In this document: positions 1 through 7,339 of the stretch, in pieces
How positions within the stretch are numbered: position 1 is the first letter of the stretch
Layout of the letters: the number at the start of each line of letters is the position of its first letter
Assembly (NCBI GenBank): GCA_046756405.1
Contig: JBHHWH010000049.1
Coordinates: forward strand, 1-19,267
Reading direction: 5' to 3'
Length of the DNA stretch: 19,267 bases
Origin: JBHHWH01 sp046756405
Lineage (GTDB): Bacteria > Actinomycetota > Acidimicrobiia > Spongiisociales > ZC4RG35
The notes under the pieces: generated by a model
Told to the model about the DNA's origin: nothing
The model's database searches: none
The model's input: the letters and a program-made list of their open reading frames with translations, nothing else
Program-made: the position numbers and the translations under genes

Positions 1-49
1 AGTTGACCCCGGAGAGTTGGTCGGCGATCGACTACTCGCGGTGACAGAG

Positions 50-55
50 AAAGGA
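50..55 (+). promoter_or_regulatory. Ribosome binding site of merB
   Basis: AAAGGA lies 9 bases before the ATG at 65. It decides between that ATG and the upstream in-frame TTG at 17. Confidence 0.6.
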
Positions 56-64
56 AACCAAGCA

Positions 65-757
65 ATGACCACCACAAACAACGACTACGACGCTCTGGCA
101 AGCTGCTGCACAGTGCCTGAAGATTCGGCCCAGTCCGAAGTGCTCGACGACATTGAGAACCAGGAGGTCTCCCCTGAGGTGGCCGCCCTGCGTTCGGCGG
201 GATTCCGCCTCCTCCTCGAGACGGGGGAGCCGGTGACCCGGGAGCGATGGGCCGCAGAATCAGGCGTCTCTCCCAGCATCCTCGAGGAAGGTCTGGAGAG
301 TGCCCGGGCACGGGGGCGGGTTGAGTTCGACACCCAGGGACGCCTGGTTGGCCTGGCCGGCCTCACCGTCGTTCCCAACCGTCACCGAGTGAGCATCAAC
401 GGCGAAGAGCGCTGGACCTGGTGCGCCCTGGACGCCGTCGGGATCCTGGGTGCCCTGGGCACCGACGGATCGGTGTACTCCACCGACCCTTCCACAGGAG
501 AGCCGATCGAGATCGGCTTCACCTCCGGGGTTCCGGACTCCGACGCCACCCTCTTCCTCCTCGGCGGCTTCGAAGAAGCCAACGTGGTGGAGGAGTGGTG
601 CCCGCTGGTCAACTTCTTCACCAGCCGCAGCGATGCCGAAGCCTGGGTGGAGGAGAACGGTCTGGAGGGGGAGATCGTCTCCGTGGCGAGTATCGCCTCC
701 CGGGCCGCCGAGTTGTGGCAGCCGGTGGTCGACCTAGACGCGCCCCAGGTGTGCTGA
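65..757 (+). CDS. merB: Alkylmercury (organomercurial) lyase, MerB family
   Basis: A 230-residue protein with the MerB layout. A helical N-terminal part (about residues 36-100) resembles the HTH-like domain of MerB and is followed by the lyase domain. Known MerB enzymes cleave the carbon-mercury bond using two Cys and an Asp (C96, D99 and C159 of the plasmid R831b enzyme). All three are present here: C120 and D123 in WCALD, and C179 in EEWCPLVNFF. The position of the non-essential C117 appears to be Asp. The ATG at 65 was chosen over a TTG at 17 because AAAGGA lies 9 bases upstream (50-55) and the family-like sequence begins later. Additional cysteines occur at 14-15 (CC) and as the last residue, 230. 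No merA, merR or mercury transporter is visible, although the left edge cuts the context. Function is expected to be cytoplasmic demethylation of organomercury. The family call is strong; true substrate activity is inferred. Confidence 0.87.
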   Translation: MTTTNNDYDALASCCTVPEDSAQSEVLDDIENQEVSPEVAALRSAGFRLLLETGEPVTRERWAAESGVSPSILEEGLESARARGRVEFDTQGRLVGLAGLTVVPNRHRVSINGEERWTWCALDAVGILGALGTDGSVYSTDPSTGEPIEIGFTSGVPDSDATLFLLGGFEEANVVEEWCPLVNFFTSRSDAEAWVEENGLEGEIVSVASIASRAAELWQPVVDLDAPQVC

Positions 758-793
758 GAAGATGGCCCAGGTGATCCCCTTGGGGCTCGATGC

Positions 794-2125
794 CTAGAGT
801 TGGCCTGAGTCGGCCTCCCGCCGGATCTCCTCCAGGTAGGAGGGGTTCTCGTACCGGCTGAGGAGGAAAGCCGGGGCGTAGTCGGGCAGCTCCACTCCGG
901 CTATGTGCCGCGACGCCAGATCCCCGGCGGCTGAGGCTGCCATCACTCCGAACCCCGACATTCCCACTACCAGGTGGAGTCCCTCCGGCCCGGCGGGCCC
1001 GATGAGGGGCCGGTTCTCCTCCGTCTTGGTGTAGTAGCCGCCGTCCACCACCGAGTGGGGAAGCCCGTCGAGGTAGACCGAGAGCCCCGGGATCATCGTG
1101 GTGAGCCCCCGCATCACCACCTCCGGGTACAAGGGATCTTCGGGGAGGGGGAAGATGGGTTCCTCGTAAATCTCTTTGTGGTACTCCCACAGGGCCACGA
1201 AGTAGGGGGAGTCGGCGCCTCCTTCGGGGCGGCCGTGGCAGTAGATGGGCATCTCCCCAAGGAGGTCTTCCCGGGCCATCGCCTCCAACTCGGCCCGCTC
1301 CTCAGCAGACCAGTCGATGCGCTGAGGGTCGGACCAGATCACCATGGGAGCATCCCGGGGGATGATCCCGCGGTGGTCGCGGAAGGCGACCTTGAGGTGC
1401 AGCTCGGAGTAGAGGGGGAGGTCTAGGCCAGCCAGTCCTGCAACCTGGCGTGACATGGGCCCGGCAGCAATCACCACGACTGGCGCGGCGATGGTCGAAC
1501 CGTCGGACAGGGTCGCCTCTGTTACCCGGTCGCCCTCGACGGTGATCCCGGTGACCTCGGCGGCCACCAACTCGGCGCCGTGGTCGGCTGCCCGGTCCAG
1601 CATCCACGCCCCGAGCTGCTGAGCGCTGAACCACCCCGCCCGTCGCACATGCACCGCCCCCACCGCGGCATCGGTGAGGTAGGGGAAGGAGTCGAAGAGA
1701 GCATCCCCCTCGAGGATGTCCACCCCGTCGGACGCCTCCCCGTAGGGCTTCGGGCCGGGATGACGCCGCACCGCCCCCGCACCTAGGGTCGAAGTCCGGT
1801 GGGCCTGGTCGACCATGGCGGTCAGCCGAGCCGGGTCGGCGGTGACGAAGAGATAACCACGCCGGGAGAGCCCGAAGGCGTTGTCGGATTCCTCGGCCAT
1901 TTCCTCCAGGAGATCTATGGAGCGGCTCATCAGTCCCACCATCGGAGCGTTAGGCCACCAGTTGCGGTAGCACTCGGTGGACTTGTCCGAAGTCAGCGTC
2001 AGCGGCGGCCGGGGGTCGACGATCACCACTCTTCCGACACCCCGCCGGACCGCAAGATGGAAGGCGGTGGAGACTCCGGCGATGCCAGCCCCCACCACCA
2101 CCACGTCGCCGGTGTGGTCGGTCAC
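794..2125 (-). CDS. FAD-dependent oxidoreductase, DAO (sarcosine/glycine oxidase-like) family
   Basis: A 443-residue flavoprotein of the D-amino-acid-oxidase superfamily. The Rossmann fingerprint GAGIAG is at residues 12-17, and the second strand ends in an acidic residue (D37) that would bind the ADP ribose. The motif STECYRNWW at 49-57 and a C-terminal NRPLIGP followed by GMSGFGV are typical of the sarcosine-dehydrogenase/oxidase-like branch, in which a secondary or primary amine is oxidised at the flavin. The substrate cannot be read from the sequence. No signal peptide or membrane segment is visible, so it should be cytoplasmic. The GTG start at 2125 overlaps the transketolase stop as GTGA, indicating translational coupling in one operon. 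The gene converges on merB with a 36-base gap that holds no clear terminator. Confidence 0.85.
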   Translation of the reverse strand: MTDHTGDVVVVGAGIAGVSTAFHLAVRRGVGRVVIVDPRPPLTLTSDKSTECYRNWWPNAPMVGLMSRSIDLLEEMAEESDNAFGLSRRGYLFVTADPARLTAMVDQAHRTSTLGAGAVRRHPGPKPYGEASDGVDILEGDALFDSFPYLTDAAVGAVHVRRAGWFSAQQLGAWMLDRAADHGAELVAAEVTGITVEGDRVTEATLSDGSTIAAPVVVIAAGPMSRQVAGLAGLDLPLYSELHLKVAFRDHRGIIPRDAPMVIWSDPQRIDWSAEERAELEAMAREDLLGEMPIYCHGRPEGGADSPYFVALWEYHKEIYEEPIFPLPEDPLYPEVVMRGLTTMIPGLSVYLDGLPHSVVDGGYYTKTEENRPLIGPAGPEGLHLVVGMSGFGVMAASAAGDLASRHIAGVELPDYAPAFLLSRYENPSYLEEIRREADSGQL

Positions 2126-4059
2126 CGCCCCAGGTGCCGGCGCACCCTCTCCGCCACACTCTGCGGGGTGAACCCGAAGTGGTGGGCCAGGTCGGCAGCG
2201 GGGGCGGAGGCGCCGAAGCGGTTGATCCCGATGCTGAGGCCGTCAGCACCCACGATCCGTTCCCAACCGAAGGTGGCGGCGGCCTCTATCGATACCCGGG
2301 GCGCGTCGCCGAGCACGTCGTTCCGGTAGGCCTTGGCCTGGGCGAAGAACAGCTCCCAGCAGGGGAGGCTGACCACCCGGGCGGAGATGCCGTCCCCGTC
2401 GAGAAGATCTGCTGTGTCCAGGGCCAGGGAAACTTCGGAGCCGGTGGCGATGAGAGTGACGTCGGTCCCCTCCTTGACCACATAACCTCCGCGCCCCACC
2501 CCGCCGGTGGCCCGCTCCAGGGTGGGTACTCCCTGGCGGGTGAGCACCAGGGCGACGGGTCCGTCGCTGCGGTTCAGGGCCACCTCCCAGGCCTCGATCA
2601 CCTCGTTGGCGTCGGCCGGGCGGATCACCCACAGGTTGGGCATTGCCCGCAGCGAGGCCAGGTGCTCGACCGGCTGGTGGGTGGGCCCATCCTCACCCAG
2701 AAAGATCGAGTCGTGGGTCCACACCCATACCGACGGGATCTCCATCAGCGCCGAAAGCCGTACCGCGGGGCGCATGTAGTCGGAGAAGACAAAGAAGGTG
2801 GCGCCGTAGGGCTTGAGGCCACCGTGGATAGCCATCCCGTTGACGATCGTGCCCATGGCATGCTCCCGAATCCCGAAGGGAATGTCTCTGGCGGCACGGT
2901 CCGACCTGGAGAAGAGCCGGCCCTTGTCGATCACTGTCTTGGTGGAAGCCACCAGGTCCGCCGAGCCTCCGATGAACCCGGGAACCTTCGCCGCTATCTC
3001 AGCGAAGAGCTTCCCCGAAGACGCCCTGGTGGCCAGCTTCTCGCCCGCCTCGAACCCAGGTCCCTCCAGGGTCACCGACGGCGGCTCATGGAGTCGCTCC
3101 CACAGCGCCTTGCGATCCGGCTCTGCCAGTTCGAAGCGTGCCTCCCAGGCGACGCGGGCTTCCCGTCCTTTGTCCATGGCCTGGTCGAAGAACTCGTAGA
3201 CCGACGGGTCTACCCAGAAGGGTTCCTGGGGGTATCCCATGGCCTCCTTGGTCAGCCGTACCTCCTCTGCGCCCAGGGGCTGACCGTGGGAGGCGGCGGT
3301 GTCCTGGAGGTGGGGGGCGCCATGGGCGATGTGGGTGTGGCAGATGAGGAGGGAAGGCCGCTCCTCCTCGTTGAGAGCCTCCTCGGTGGCCTCGGCTATG
3401 GCCAGCCGGTCGTGACCATCCACCCAGAGCACATGCCAGCCCTGGGCTGTGAAACGCTGAGCCACGTCCTCGGAGAAGGTGATGTCGGTGGAGCCGTCGA
3501 TGGAGATGTCGTTGTCGTCGTAGAAGTAGATGAGCCGGCCCAGCCCGAAGTGGCCGGCCAGGGAGGCGGACTCGGCGCTGATCCCTTCCATCAGGTCGCC
3601 ATCGGAGACGAAGGCGAAGGTGCGGTGGTCCACCATGTCCTCCCCGAGACGGGCTCTGAGGTGGGCCTCGGCCAGGGCCATCCCCACGCCGGTGCCGAAA
3701 CCCTGGCCCAGGGGCCCGGTGGTCATCTCGATCCCCAGGTTGTGGTCGATCTCGGGATGACCTGCGGTGGGGCTACCCCACTGCCGGAAGTTACGCAGGT
3801 CGTCGAGGCTGAGACCGAAGCCGGACAGGTGGAGCAGCGAGTAGAGGAGCATGGAGCCATGTCCGTTGGAAAGGACGAAGCGGTCCCGGTCTGGCCAGGT
3901 GGGATAGGAGGGGTCCACCTCGAGAAAGCGGCTCCACAGGGTCACGGCGATGTCGGCCATGCCCATGGGCATTCCGGGGTGGCCACTGTCCGCCGCCTGG
4001 ACGGCGTCCATGGCCAGGGCCTTGATGGTGTTTACGGCGAGCTGTTCGGTGTCAGACAT
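2122..4059 (-). CDS. tkt: Transketolase
   Basis: A 645-residue thiamine-diphosphate enzyme of nearly standard length (about 660). It moves two-carbon ketol units between sugar phosphates in the pentose phosphate pathway. Visible motifs are GHPGMP (26-31), the region around H66, TGPLGQG (114-120), the cofactor motif starting SDGDLMEG (152-159) and ending near N183, ASHG (H258), FGIREH with the catalytic Glu E399, and EDGPTHQPVEH near 456-466. The usual first Gly of the GDG motif is Ser here. The ATG at 4057-4059 was chosen because family similarity starts at MSDTEQLAVNTIKALAMDAV; a longer frame reaching 4122 would add only a low-complexity leader. No Shine-Dalgarno sequence precedes this ATG, but TACCCT lies 8 bases upstream, suggesting leaderless transcription. 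The FAD oxidase follows in the same operon. Confidence 0.95.
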   Translation of the reverse strand: MSDTEQLAVNTIKALAMDAVQAADSGHPGMPMGMADIAVTLWSRFLEVDPSYPTWPDRDRFVLSNGHGSMLLYSLLHLSGFGLSLDDLRNFRQWGSPTAGHPEIDHNLGIEMTTGPLGQGFGTGVGMALAEAHLRARLGEDMVDHRTFAFVSDGDLMEGISAESASLAGHFGLGRLIYFYDDNDISIDGSTDITFSEDVAQRFTAQGWHVLWVDGHDRLAIAEATEEALNEEERPSLLICHTHIAHGAPHLQDTAASHGQPLGAEEVRLTKEAMGYPQEPFWVDPSVYEFFDQAMDKGREARVAWEARFELAEPDRKALWERLHEPPSVTLEGPGFEAGEKLATRASSGKLFAEIAAKVPGFIGGSADLVASTKTVIDKGRLFSRSDRAARDIPFGIREHAMGTIVNGMAIHGGLKPYGATFFVFSDYMRPAVRLSALMEIPSVWVWTHDSIFLGEDGPTHQPVEHLASLRAMPNLWVIRPADANEVIEAWEVALNRSDGPVALVLTRQGVPTLERATGGVGRGGYVVKEGTDVTLIATGSEVSLALDTADLLDGDGISARVVSLPCWELFFAQAKAYRNDVLGDAPRVSIEAAATFGWERIVGADGLSIGINRFGASAPAADLAHHFGFTPQSVAERVRRHLGR

Positions 4060-4067
4060 CGGCGGCG

Positions 4068-4073
4068 AGGGTA
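4068..4073 (-). promoter_or_regulatory. Putative -10 element for leaderless tkt
   Basis: TACCCT on the minus strand fits TANNNT and lies 8 bases before the tkt ATG, so transcription would start at or next to the start codon. No ribosome binding site is present. This is inferred from position and consensus only. Confidence 0.4.
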
Positions 4074-4104
4074 ACCGGCCGCTACCCGTGGTGAGCGGCC
4101 CGGT
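4074..4104. repeat. Inverted repeat just upstream of tkt (possible operator or hairpin)
   Basis: Perfect 7-base arms GGCCGCT and AGCGGCC (4077-4083 and 4094-4100) are separated by 10 bases. The outer ACC/GGT bases also pair if one C is bulged. If tkt starts leaderlessly, the dyad covers the -35 region, where a repressor or activator would bind. If the transcript starts further upstream, it forms a 5' UTR hairpin. Confidence 0.5.
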
Positions 4105-4160
4105 CGGGGGAGTTCCTCTCACCCCCTGTTTCGAGGGGTCGTAGGTGTCCAGATATCTTT

Positions 4161-4174
4161 CTGAGGAATCTCAG
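4161..4174. repeat. Short palindrome in the tkt / membrane-protein intergenic region
   Basis: CTGAG-GAAT-CTCAG is a perfect 5-base inverted repeat with a 4-base spacer. It sits in the AT-richer part of the 284-base gap 4060-4343, the longest non-coding stretch in the window. No protein gene is convincing in that gap. Its role is unknown and it could be chance. Confidence 0.3.
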
Positions 4175-4330
4175 TAAGTCGGTTCATGTTGTCCTAACCG
4201 CGCTATAAGATCGTACGTATGTTCGCAATAGGGAGATACCAGCCCTACCTTTAGCCGCAGGGGCCATATTGACATAAGGCCCAGCCGGTGTGGACAGGAA
4301 CCACCAGGAGACGTCCCACCGCCGGTCGCG

Positions 4331-4336
4331 TATTGT
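4331..4336 (+). promoter_or_regulatory. Putative -10 element for the leaderless gene starting at 4344
   Basis: TATTGT fits TANNNT and is followed by exactly 7 bases and then GTG (4344). No Shine-Dalgarno sequence is seen. The position supports the GTG at 4344 over the GTG at 4290. Confidence 0.45.
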
Positions 4337-4343
4337 TGATGCC

Positions 4344-5024
4344 GTGACCCCTTCCGAAATCGAGGCTGCCCTCGACGCTGCCGAGGAGTCCCTCGCCCGG
4401 GGCGGAACCCTGGCTGGGACCAGGTTCTGGCGCGCCGTGGCGGCGGTCAAAGGCGACCCCGAACTGGTGGACCGCTACGCAACTCGTATCGCCCGTATCG
4501 ACCAGCAGGCCTTCCGACAGTGGGCCCTCTTCAAGGTGCCCCTCTGGGTAGGGAATCTGATCATGGTGCTGGCCAGCGTCCTTGGCTTGCTACTCATCGC
4601 CCTCGCCTACGGGGTGACGGGCCTGGCAGCGGTTGTCCTCTTCTTTGCCGGTTTCGGCATTCTCCTCGTTACCACCCACGGCCTCGCCCACCTGCTGGTA
4701 GGCAGTCTGGTAGGTATCCGGTTCACTCACTGGTTCATCGGCACCGTCACCCGTCCCCAGCCTGGGGTGAAGGTGGACTACGCCTCCTACCTGGCCACCC
4801 CGGCCCCCAAGCGGGCCTGGATGCACGCCGCCGGAGCCATCACCACCAAGATCCTTCCCTTCGTCCTCATCGGGGCGGCTGCCGCAGCGTCCCTTCCCGG
4901 TTGGACAGTCTGGATCCTTGTGGGTCTTGGAGTGGTTCAGATCATCACTGACGTGGTCTGGTCCACCAAGAGTTCCGACTGGAAGAAGTTCCAGCGGGAA
5001 CGGTCCTTCGCTCAGGCCTCCTGA
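4344..5024 (+). CDS. Membrane protein resembling M50 site-2 proteases, catalytic Glu missing
   Basis: A 226-residue protein with a soluble helical N-terminus (residues 1-60) followed by hydrophobic segments at about 66-89, 92-111, 170-185 and 187-203. Residues 112-116 read HGLAH, in the place and membrane setting of the zinc-binding HExxH of M50 site-2 proteases. It is followed by GIRFTHWFIG, as in that family's ELGH...GVxVxxFxIG pattern. The catalytic Glu is replaced by Gly. A C-terminal TDVVWSTKSSDWKK (202-215) holds acidic residues that could match the third zinc ligand. This is a remote resemblance, so the protein may be a proteolytically inactive relative or an unrelated membrane protein. 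The GTG at 4344 was chosen because of the -10-like box 7 bases upstream; a GTG at 4290 would add 18 residues. Its tail overlaps the convergent MFS gene by 13 bases. Confidence 0.65.
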   Translation: MTPSEIEAALDAAEESLARGGTLAGTRFWRAVAAVKGDPELVDRYATRIARIDQQAFRQWALFKVPLWVGNLIMVLASVLGLLLIALAYGVTGLAAVVLFFAGFGILLVTTHGLAHLLVGSLVGIRFTHWFIGTVTRPQPGVKVDYASYLATPAPKRAWMHAAGAITTKILPFVLIGAAAAASLPGWTVWILVGLGVVQIITDVVWSTKSSDWKKFQRERSFAQAS

Positions 5025-6667
5025 TCGACCTCTACCGGGATCGAGCCGTCGGTGCGGTGCATCTGCTCGTGAGTGGCCACCAGGTCCTCGAAGTTGGGCG
5101 GGTGTTCCACGTCGATGGCGATGAGGTGGCGGGTCCTAGGCCCTCCCGCCCGATCCAGGCTACGGGCCCTTGATATCAGCGTCGCCGACGCGTCGTCGAT
5201 CCGGCTGTGCTGGGCGAGGTGTTCCTCCCAGGAGTGGACTGCGAACAGCTCGGTGAGGAGGGTGGGGTCGGAGACGGAGCGGAACAGGCGCCATCGGTAG
5301 GCGCCGGTGGTCAGCCGGACCAGACGCACCTGGTTCATCACCCTGGTGAACTCGGCGAAATCTTCGGCGTCGATCTTCCAGGTGTTCAACACGATCACCG
5401 GACCGCCCTCCAGGCTGACCTCCGGGTGGGGTTGGGCCGCCCGTTCGGCGGAGAACTCCGGGGTCTCCACCGCCTCCAGGTCGGGAACCCTGAGCCGAGG
5501 GCTCACCAAACCGATCAGCACTGCTCCCCCTGAGAAGACCAGTAGCGCCCCGTCGGTGCCGATCCTGTCGGCGACGACCCCGGCGAGGATGGAGCCGATG
5601 GGGAGGATCCCGGCGAACGCCAGGGTGTACATCGCCATGACGCGGCCCCGAATCCATCCCGGCGCCATGAGCTGGGCCGTGGCGCGGAGGGTGGACAACG
5701 CCAGCAGCCAGAAGAGTCCGGCGGCAAACATCGCCACCCCGGCGACGACGACGCTTGGTGCCAGTCCCAGCAGGATTCCGGCCAGTCCGAAGACGGTGAT
5801 GGCGAGGGGCACTGTCCGGCCCTGGATCCTCTCCGCGATCCGGGGGCGTAGGAAGGCCCCCACCAGGGCGCCGGCTCCCATGGCGCCCAGGAGGATTCCG
5901 TAGGTGGCCTCGCTGCCGCCGAGGAGGCGGGTGTGGTTGGGCAGGGTGGCCTGAACCACGGAGGAGGTGATGGCGAAGAGAGAGACCAGCGTGAGCAAGC
6001 TCCGGAAGGGAGGGGTGAAGCGGGCGAAGCGCAACCCCAACGAGATGGCCGCCGCCAGATCGGAGCTCTCCCGCTCCTGCTCCTCTAGCTGAGTCCCGAT
6101 GATCAGCAGCACCACGATGACCGCCAGATAGGAGACGGCGTTGACGGCGAACCCGGCCTCGGGACCGTAGGCCAGGATGATCAGACCGCCCAGGGCCGGA
6201 CCCACCGAGCGGGCGGCGTTGAAAGCCGCCGACTGGAGGGCCACCGCCGAGGCGACCAGACCCCTCGGCACCAGGTCTGGGATCAGGGCCTGCCAGGCAG
6301 GAAGGTTGAGGGCCACTCCAACACCGAGGAGGAGACCCAGCGCCAGCAGCCTTCCCGGGGTTATCAAATCAAGGAAAGTCAGCACGGCCATGGCGGCAGC
6401 CGAACCGCCCATGATCCCCTGGGCCACCACCATCAGCTTGGTCCGGTCGAACATGTCGGCCAGGGCGCCCGAAGCCAGGGCCAGGAACAGCAGGGGCAGG
6501 GTCACCGAGGCCACCATGAGCCCCACCCAGGTGTTGGAGTTGGTCAGCTCCAGCATCAGCCAGGCTCCCGAAACCGACTGAATGAAGCTGCCAGTGGCGC
6601 TGAAGACGGAGGCCGCCCACAGGGCGCGGAAGTGGGGGTATTTGAAGGGGGCGACCGCCGAAGTCAT
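5012..6667 (-). CDS. MFS transporter, MFS_3 (enterobactin-exporter-like) family with C-terminal extension
   Basis: A 551-residue permease of the inner membrane. Residues 1-400 hold the transmembrane helices of a major facilitator, with the loop motif GALADMFDR at 67-75 in the usual position after helix 2. The substrate is unknown; relatives include siderophore and drug exporters. Residues from about 420 onward form a soluble domain resembling the small antibiotic-biosynthesis-monooxygenase (ABM) fold (WKIDAEDFAEF ... YRWRLFRSVSDP ... SWEEHLAQHSR), which is a normal part of the MFS_3 family and not a new fusion. The ATG at 6667 is preceded after 7 bases by TAAGAT, suggesting a leaderless start; the frame is open to 6901 but that part runs antisense through the divergent gene. 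The 3' end overlaps the convergent membrane-protein gene. Confidence 0.88.
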   Translation of the reverse strand: MTSAVAPFKYPHFRALWAASVFSATGSFIQSVSGAWLMLELTNSNTWVGLMVASVTLPLLFLALASGALADMFDRTKLMVVAQGIMGGSAAAMAVLTFLDLITPGRLLALGLLLGVGVALNLPAWQALIPDLVPRGLVASAVALQSAAFNAARSVGPALGGLIILAYGPEAGFAVNAVSYLAVIVVLLIIGTQLEEQERESSDLAAAISLGLRFARFTPPFRSLLTLVSLFAITSSVVQATLPNHTRLLGGSEATYGILLGAMGAGALVGAFLRPRIAERIQGRTVPLAITVFGLAGILLGLAPSVVVAGVAMFAAGLFWLLALSTLRATAQLMAPGWIRGRVMAMYTLAFAGILPIGSILAGVVADRIGTDGALLVFSGGAVLIGLVSPRLRVPDLEAVETPEFSAERAAQPHPEVSLEGGPVIVLNTWKIDAEDFAEFTRVMNQVRLVRLTTGAYRWRLFRSVSDPTLLTELFAVHSWEEHLAQHSRIDDASATLISRARSLDRAGGPRTRHLIAIDVEHPPNFEDLVATHEQMHRTDGSIPVEVDQEA

Positions 6668-6674
6668 GTCCCGG

Positions 6675-6680
6675 ATCTTA
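6675..6680 (-). promoter_or_regulatory. Putative -10 element for the leaderless MFS gene
   Basis: TAAGAT on the minus strand lies 7 bases before the ATG at 6667. It stands almost back-to-back with the TAGGTT box of the divergent gene. Confidence 0.45.
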
Positions 6681-6690
6681 GGTAACGGCC

Positions 6691-6696
6691 TAGGTT
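6691..6696 (+). promoter_or_regulatory. Putative -10 element for the leaderless dienelactone-hydrolase-like gene
   Basis: TAGGTT is followed by 7 bases and GTG at 6704. The box contains the first two bases of an alternative TTG start at 6695, which makes that start less likely. The two divergent boxes are only 10 bases apart. Confidence 0.45.
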
Positions 6697-6703
6697 GGAT
6701 TTC

Positions 6704-7339
6704 GTGGTCAGCGAACTCGCCTACTTCGTCCAGACCGGAGACACTCCCGGGCCTGGTGTGCTGGTCCTCCACTCCTTCTGGGGCCTCAATTCGGCGGTGA
6801 AGGCCAGAGCCGACGAACTCGCCGACGTCGGGTACACCGTGCTCGCCCCCGATATCAACTTCGGGGAGCTTCCGTCTACCGAGAAGGATGCTCTCGGCCA
6901 TCTGAGGTCCACCGACGTCGACCGTCTCGCCTCCCTGGTCCTCAACTCAGTCGGTCTCCTCCACGAGCAGTCCGCGGCGGGTCCGATCGGGATCGTCGGC
7001 TTCGGCATGGGTGGTTCCCTGGCCCTCTGGGCTTCGGTGCGCCTGGCCGATCTGGTCACCGCGGTGGTCTCCTTCTACGGCACCCAGCAGATCGACTTTG
7101 CCGGCTCCCGCGCCGCCTATCTGATCCACTACGCCGAGCAAGACGAATACATCACCGATGACGAGGCGGCCTTCATGGAGGCCACCATGGGCCTCGAGAC
7201 TCTGCCGGTGGAGGTGGTCCACTATCCCGGTACCCGCCACGGCTTCTGTGATCCCGACGGTGACACCTTCGATCCGGAGGCCTTCGAGAAGGCCTGGCAG
7301 AGGACCCTCGACTTCCTCGCCCGGCGTCTAGGTCAGTAG
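6704..7339 (+). CDS. Dienelactone hydrolase-family alpha/beta-hydrolase fold protein lacking the nucleophile
   Basis: A 211-residue protein of dienelactone hydrolase size and order. Family enzymes use Cys-Asp-His, with a Glu that primes the Cys. Here the acid (D147, in EQDEYI) and the His (H179, in TRHGF) are present. The nucleophile elbow reads GFGMGG (99-104), so Gly101 (codon GGC) occupies the place of Cys or Ser. The priming Glu of the Q-E-x-F-G-x-N motif is Ser24 (LHSFWGLN). It is therefore probably not a normal hydrolase; it might bind a ligand or have another chemistry. The GTG at 6704 is preferred over TTG at 6695 because of the -10-like box 7 bases upstream. It is divergent from the MFS exporter, which may be co-regulated, and overlaps the convergent MOSC gene by 12 bases. 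Confidence 0.82.
   Translation: MVSELAYFVQTGDTPGPGVLVLHSFWGLNSAVKARADELADVGYTVLAPDINFGELPSTEKDALGHLRSTDVDRLASLVLNSVGLLHEQSAAGPIGIVGFGMGGSLALWASVRLADLVTAVVSFYGTQQIDFAGSRAAYLIHYAEQDEYITDDEAAFMEATMGLETLPVEVVHYPGTRHGFCDPDGDTFDPEAFEKAWQRTLDFLARRLGQ

Noticed and set aside
3..39. TTGACC at the left edge as -35 of a MerR-type promoter for merB
   Set aside because: No TANNNT-like -10 at a suitable distance, and only a weak 4-base dyad (GACC/GGTC), so no promoter is claimed.
758..793. Possible terminator between merB and the FAD oxidase
   Set aside because: GCCCAGG and CCTTGGGGC pair only with two bulges and there is no T-run, so it is too weak to call.
2134..4074. Open frame of 646 codons on the plus strand, antisense to tkt
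   Set aside because: The translation is Gly/Val/His-rich without motifs. It is the usual long antisense frame in a GC-rich gene, and tkt is certain.
4189..4209. TTGTCC and TATAAG as a plus-strand promoter
   Set aside because: The two hexamers are only 9 bases apart, too close for a sigma-70 type promoter.
5012..6667. MFS plus ABM-like domain as a novel fusion
   Set aside because: The C-terminal domain is a regular part of MFS_3 family proteins, so it is not new.
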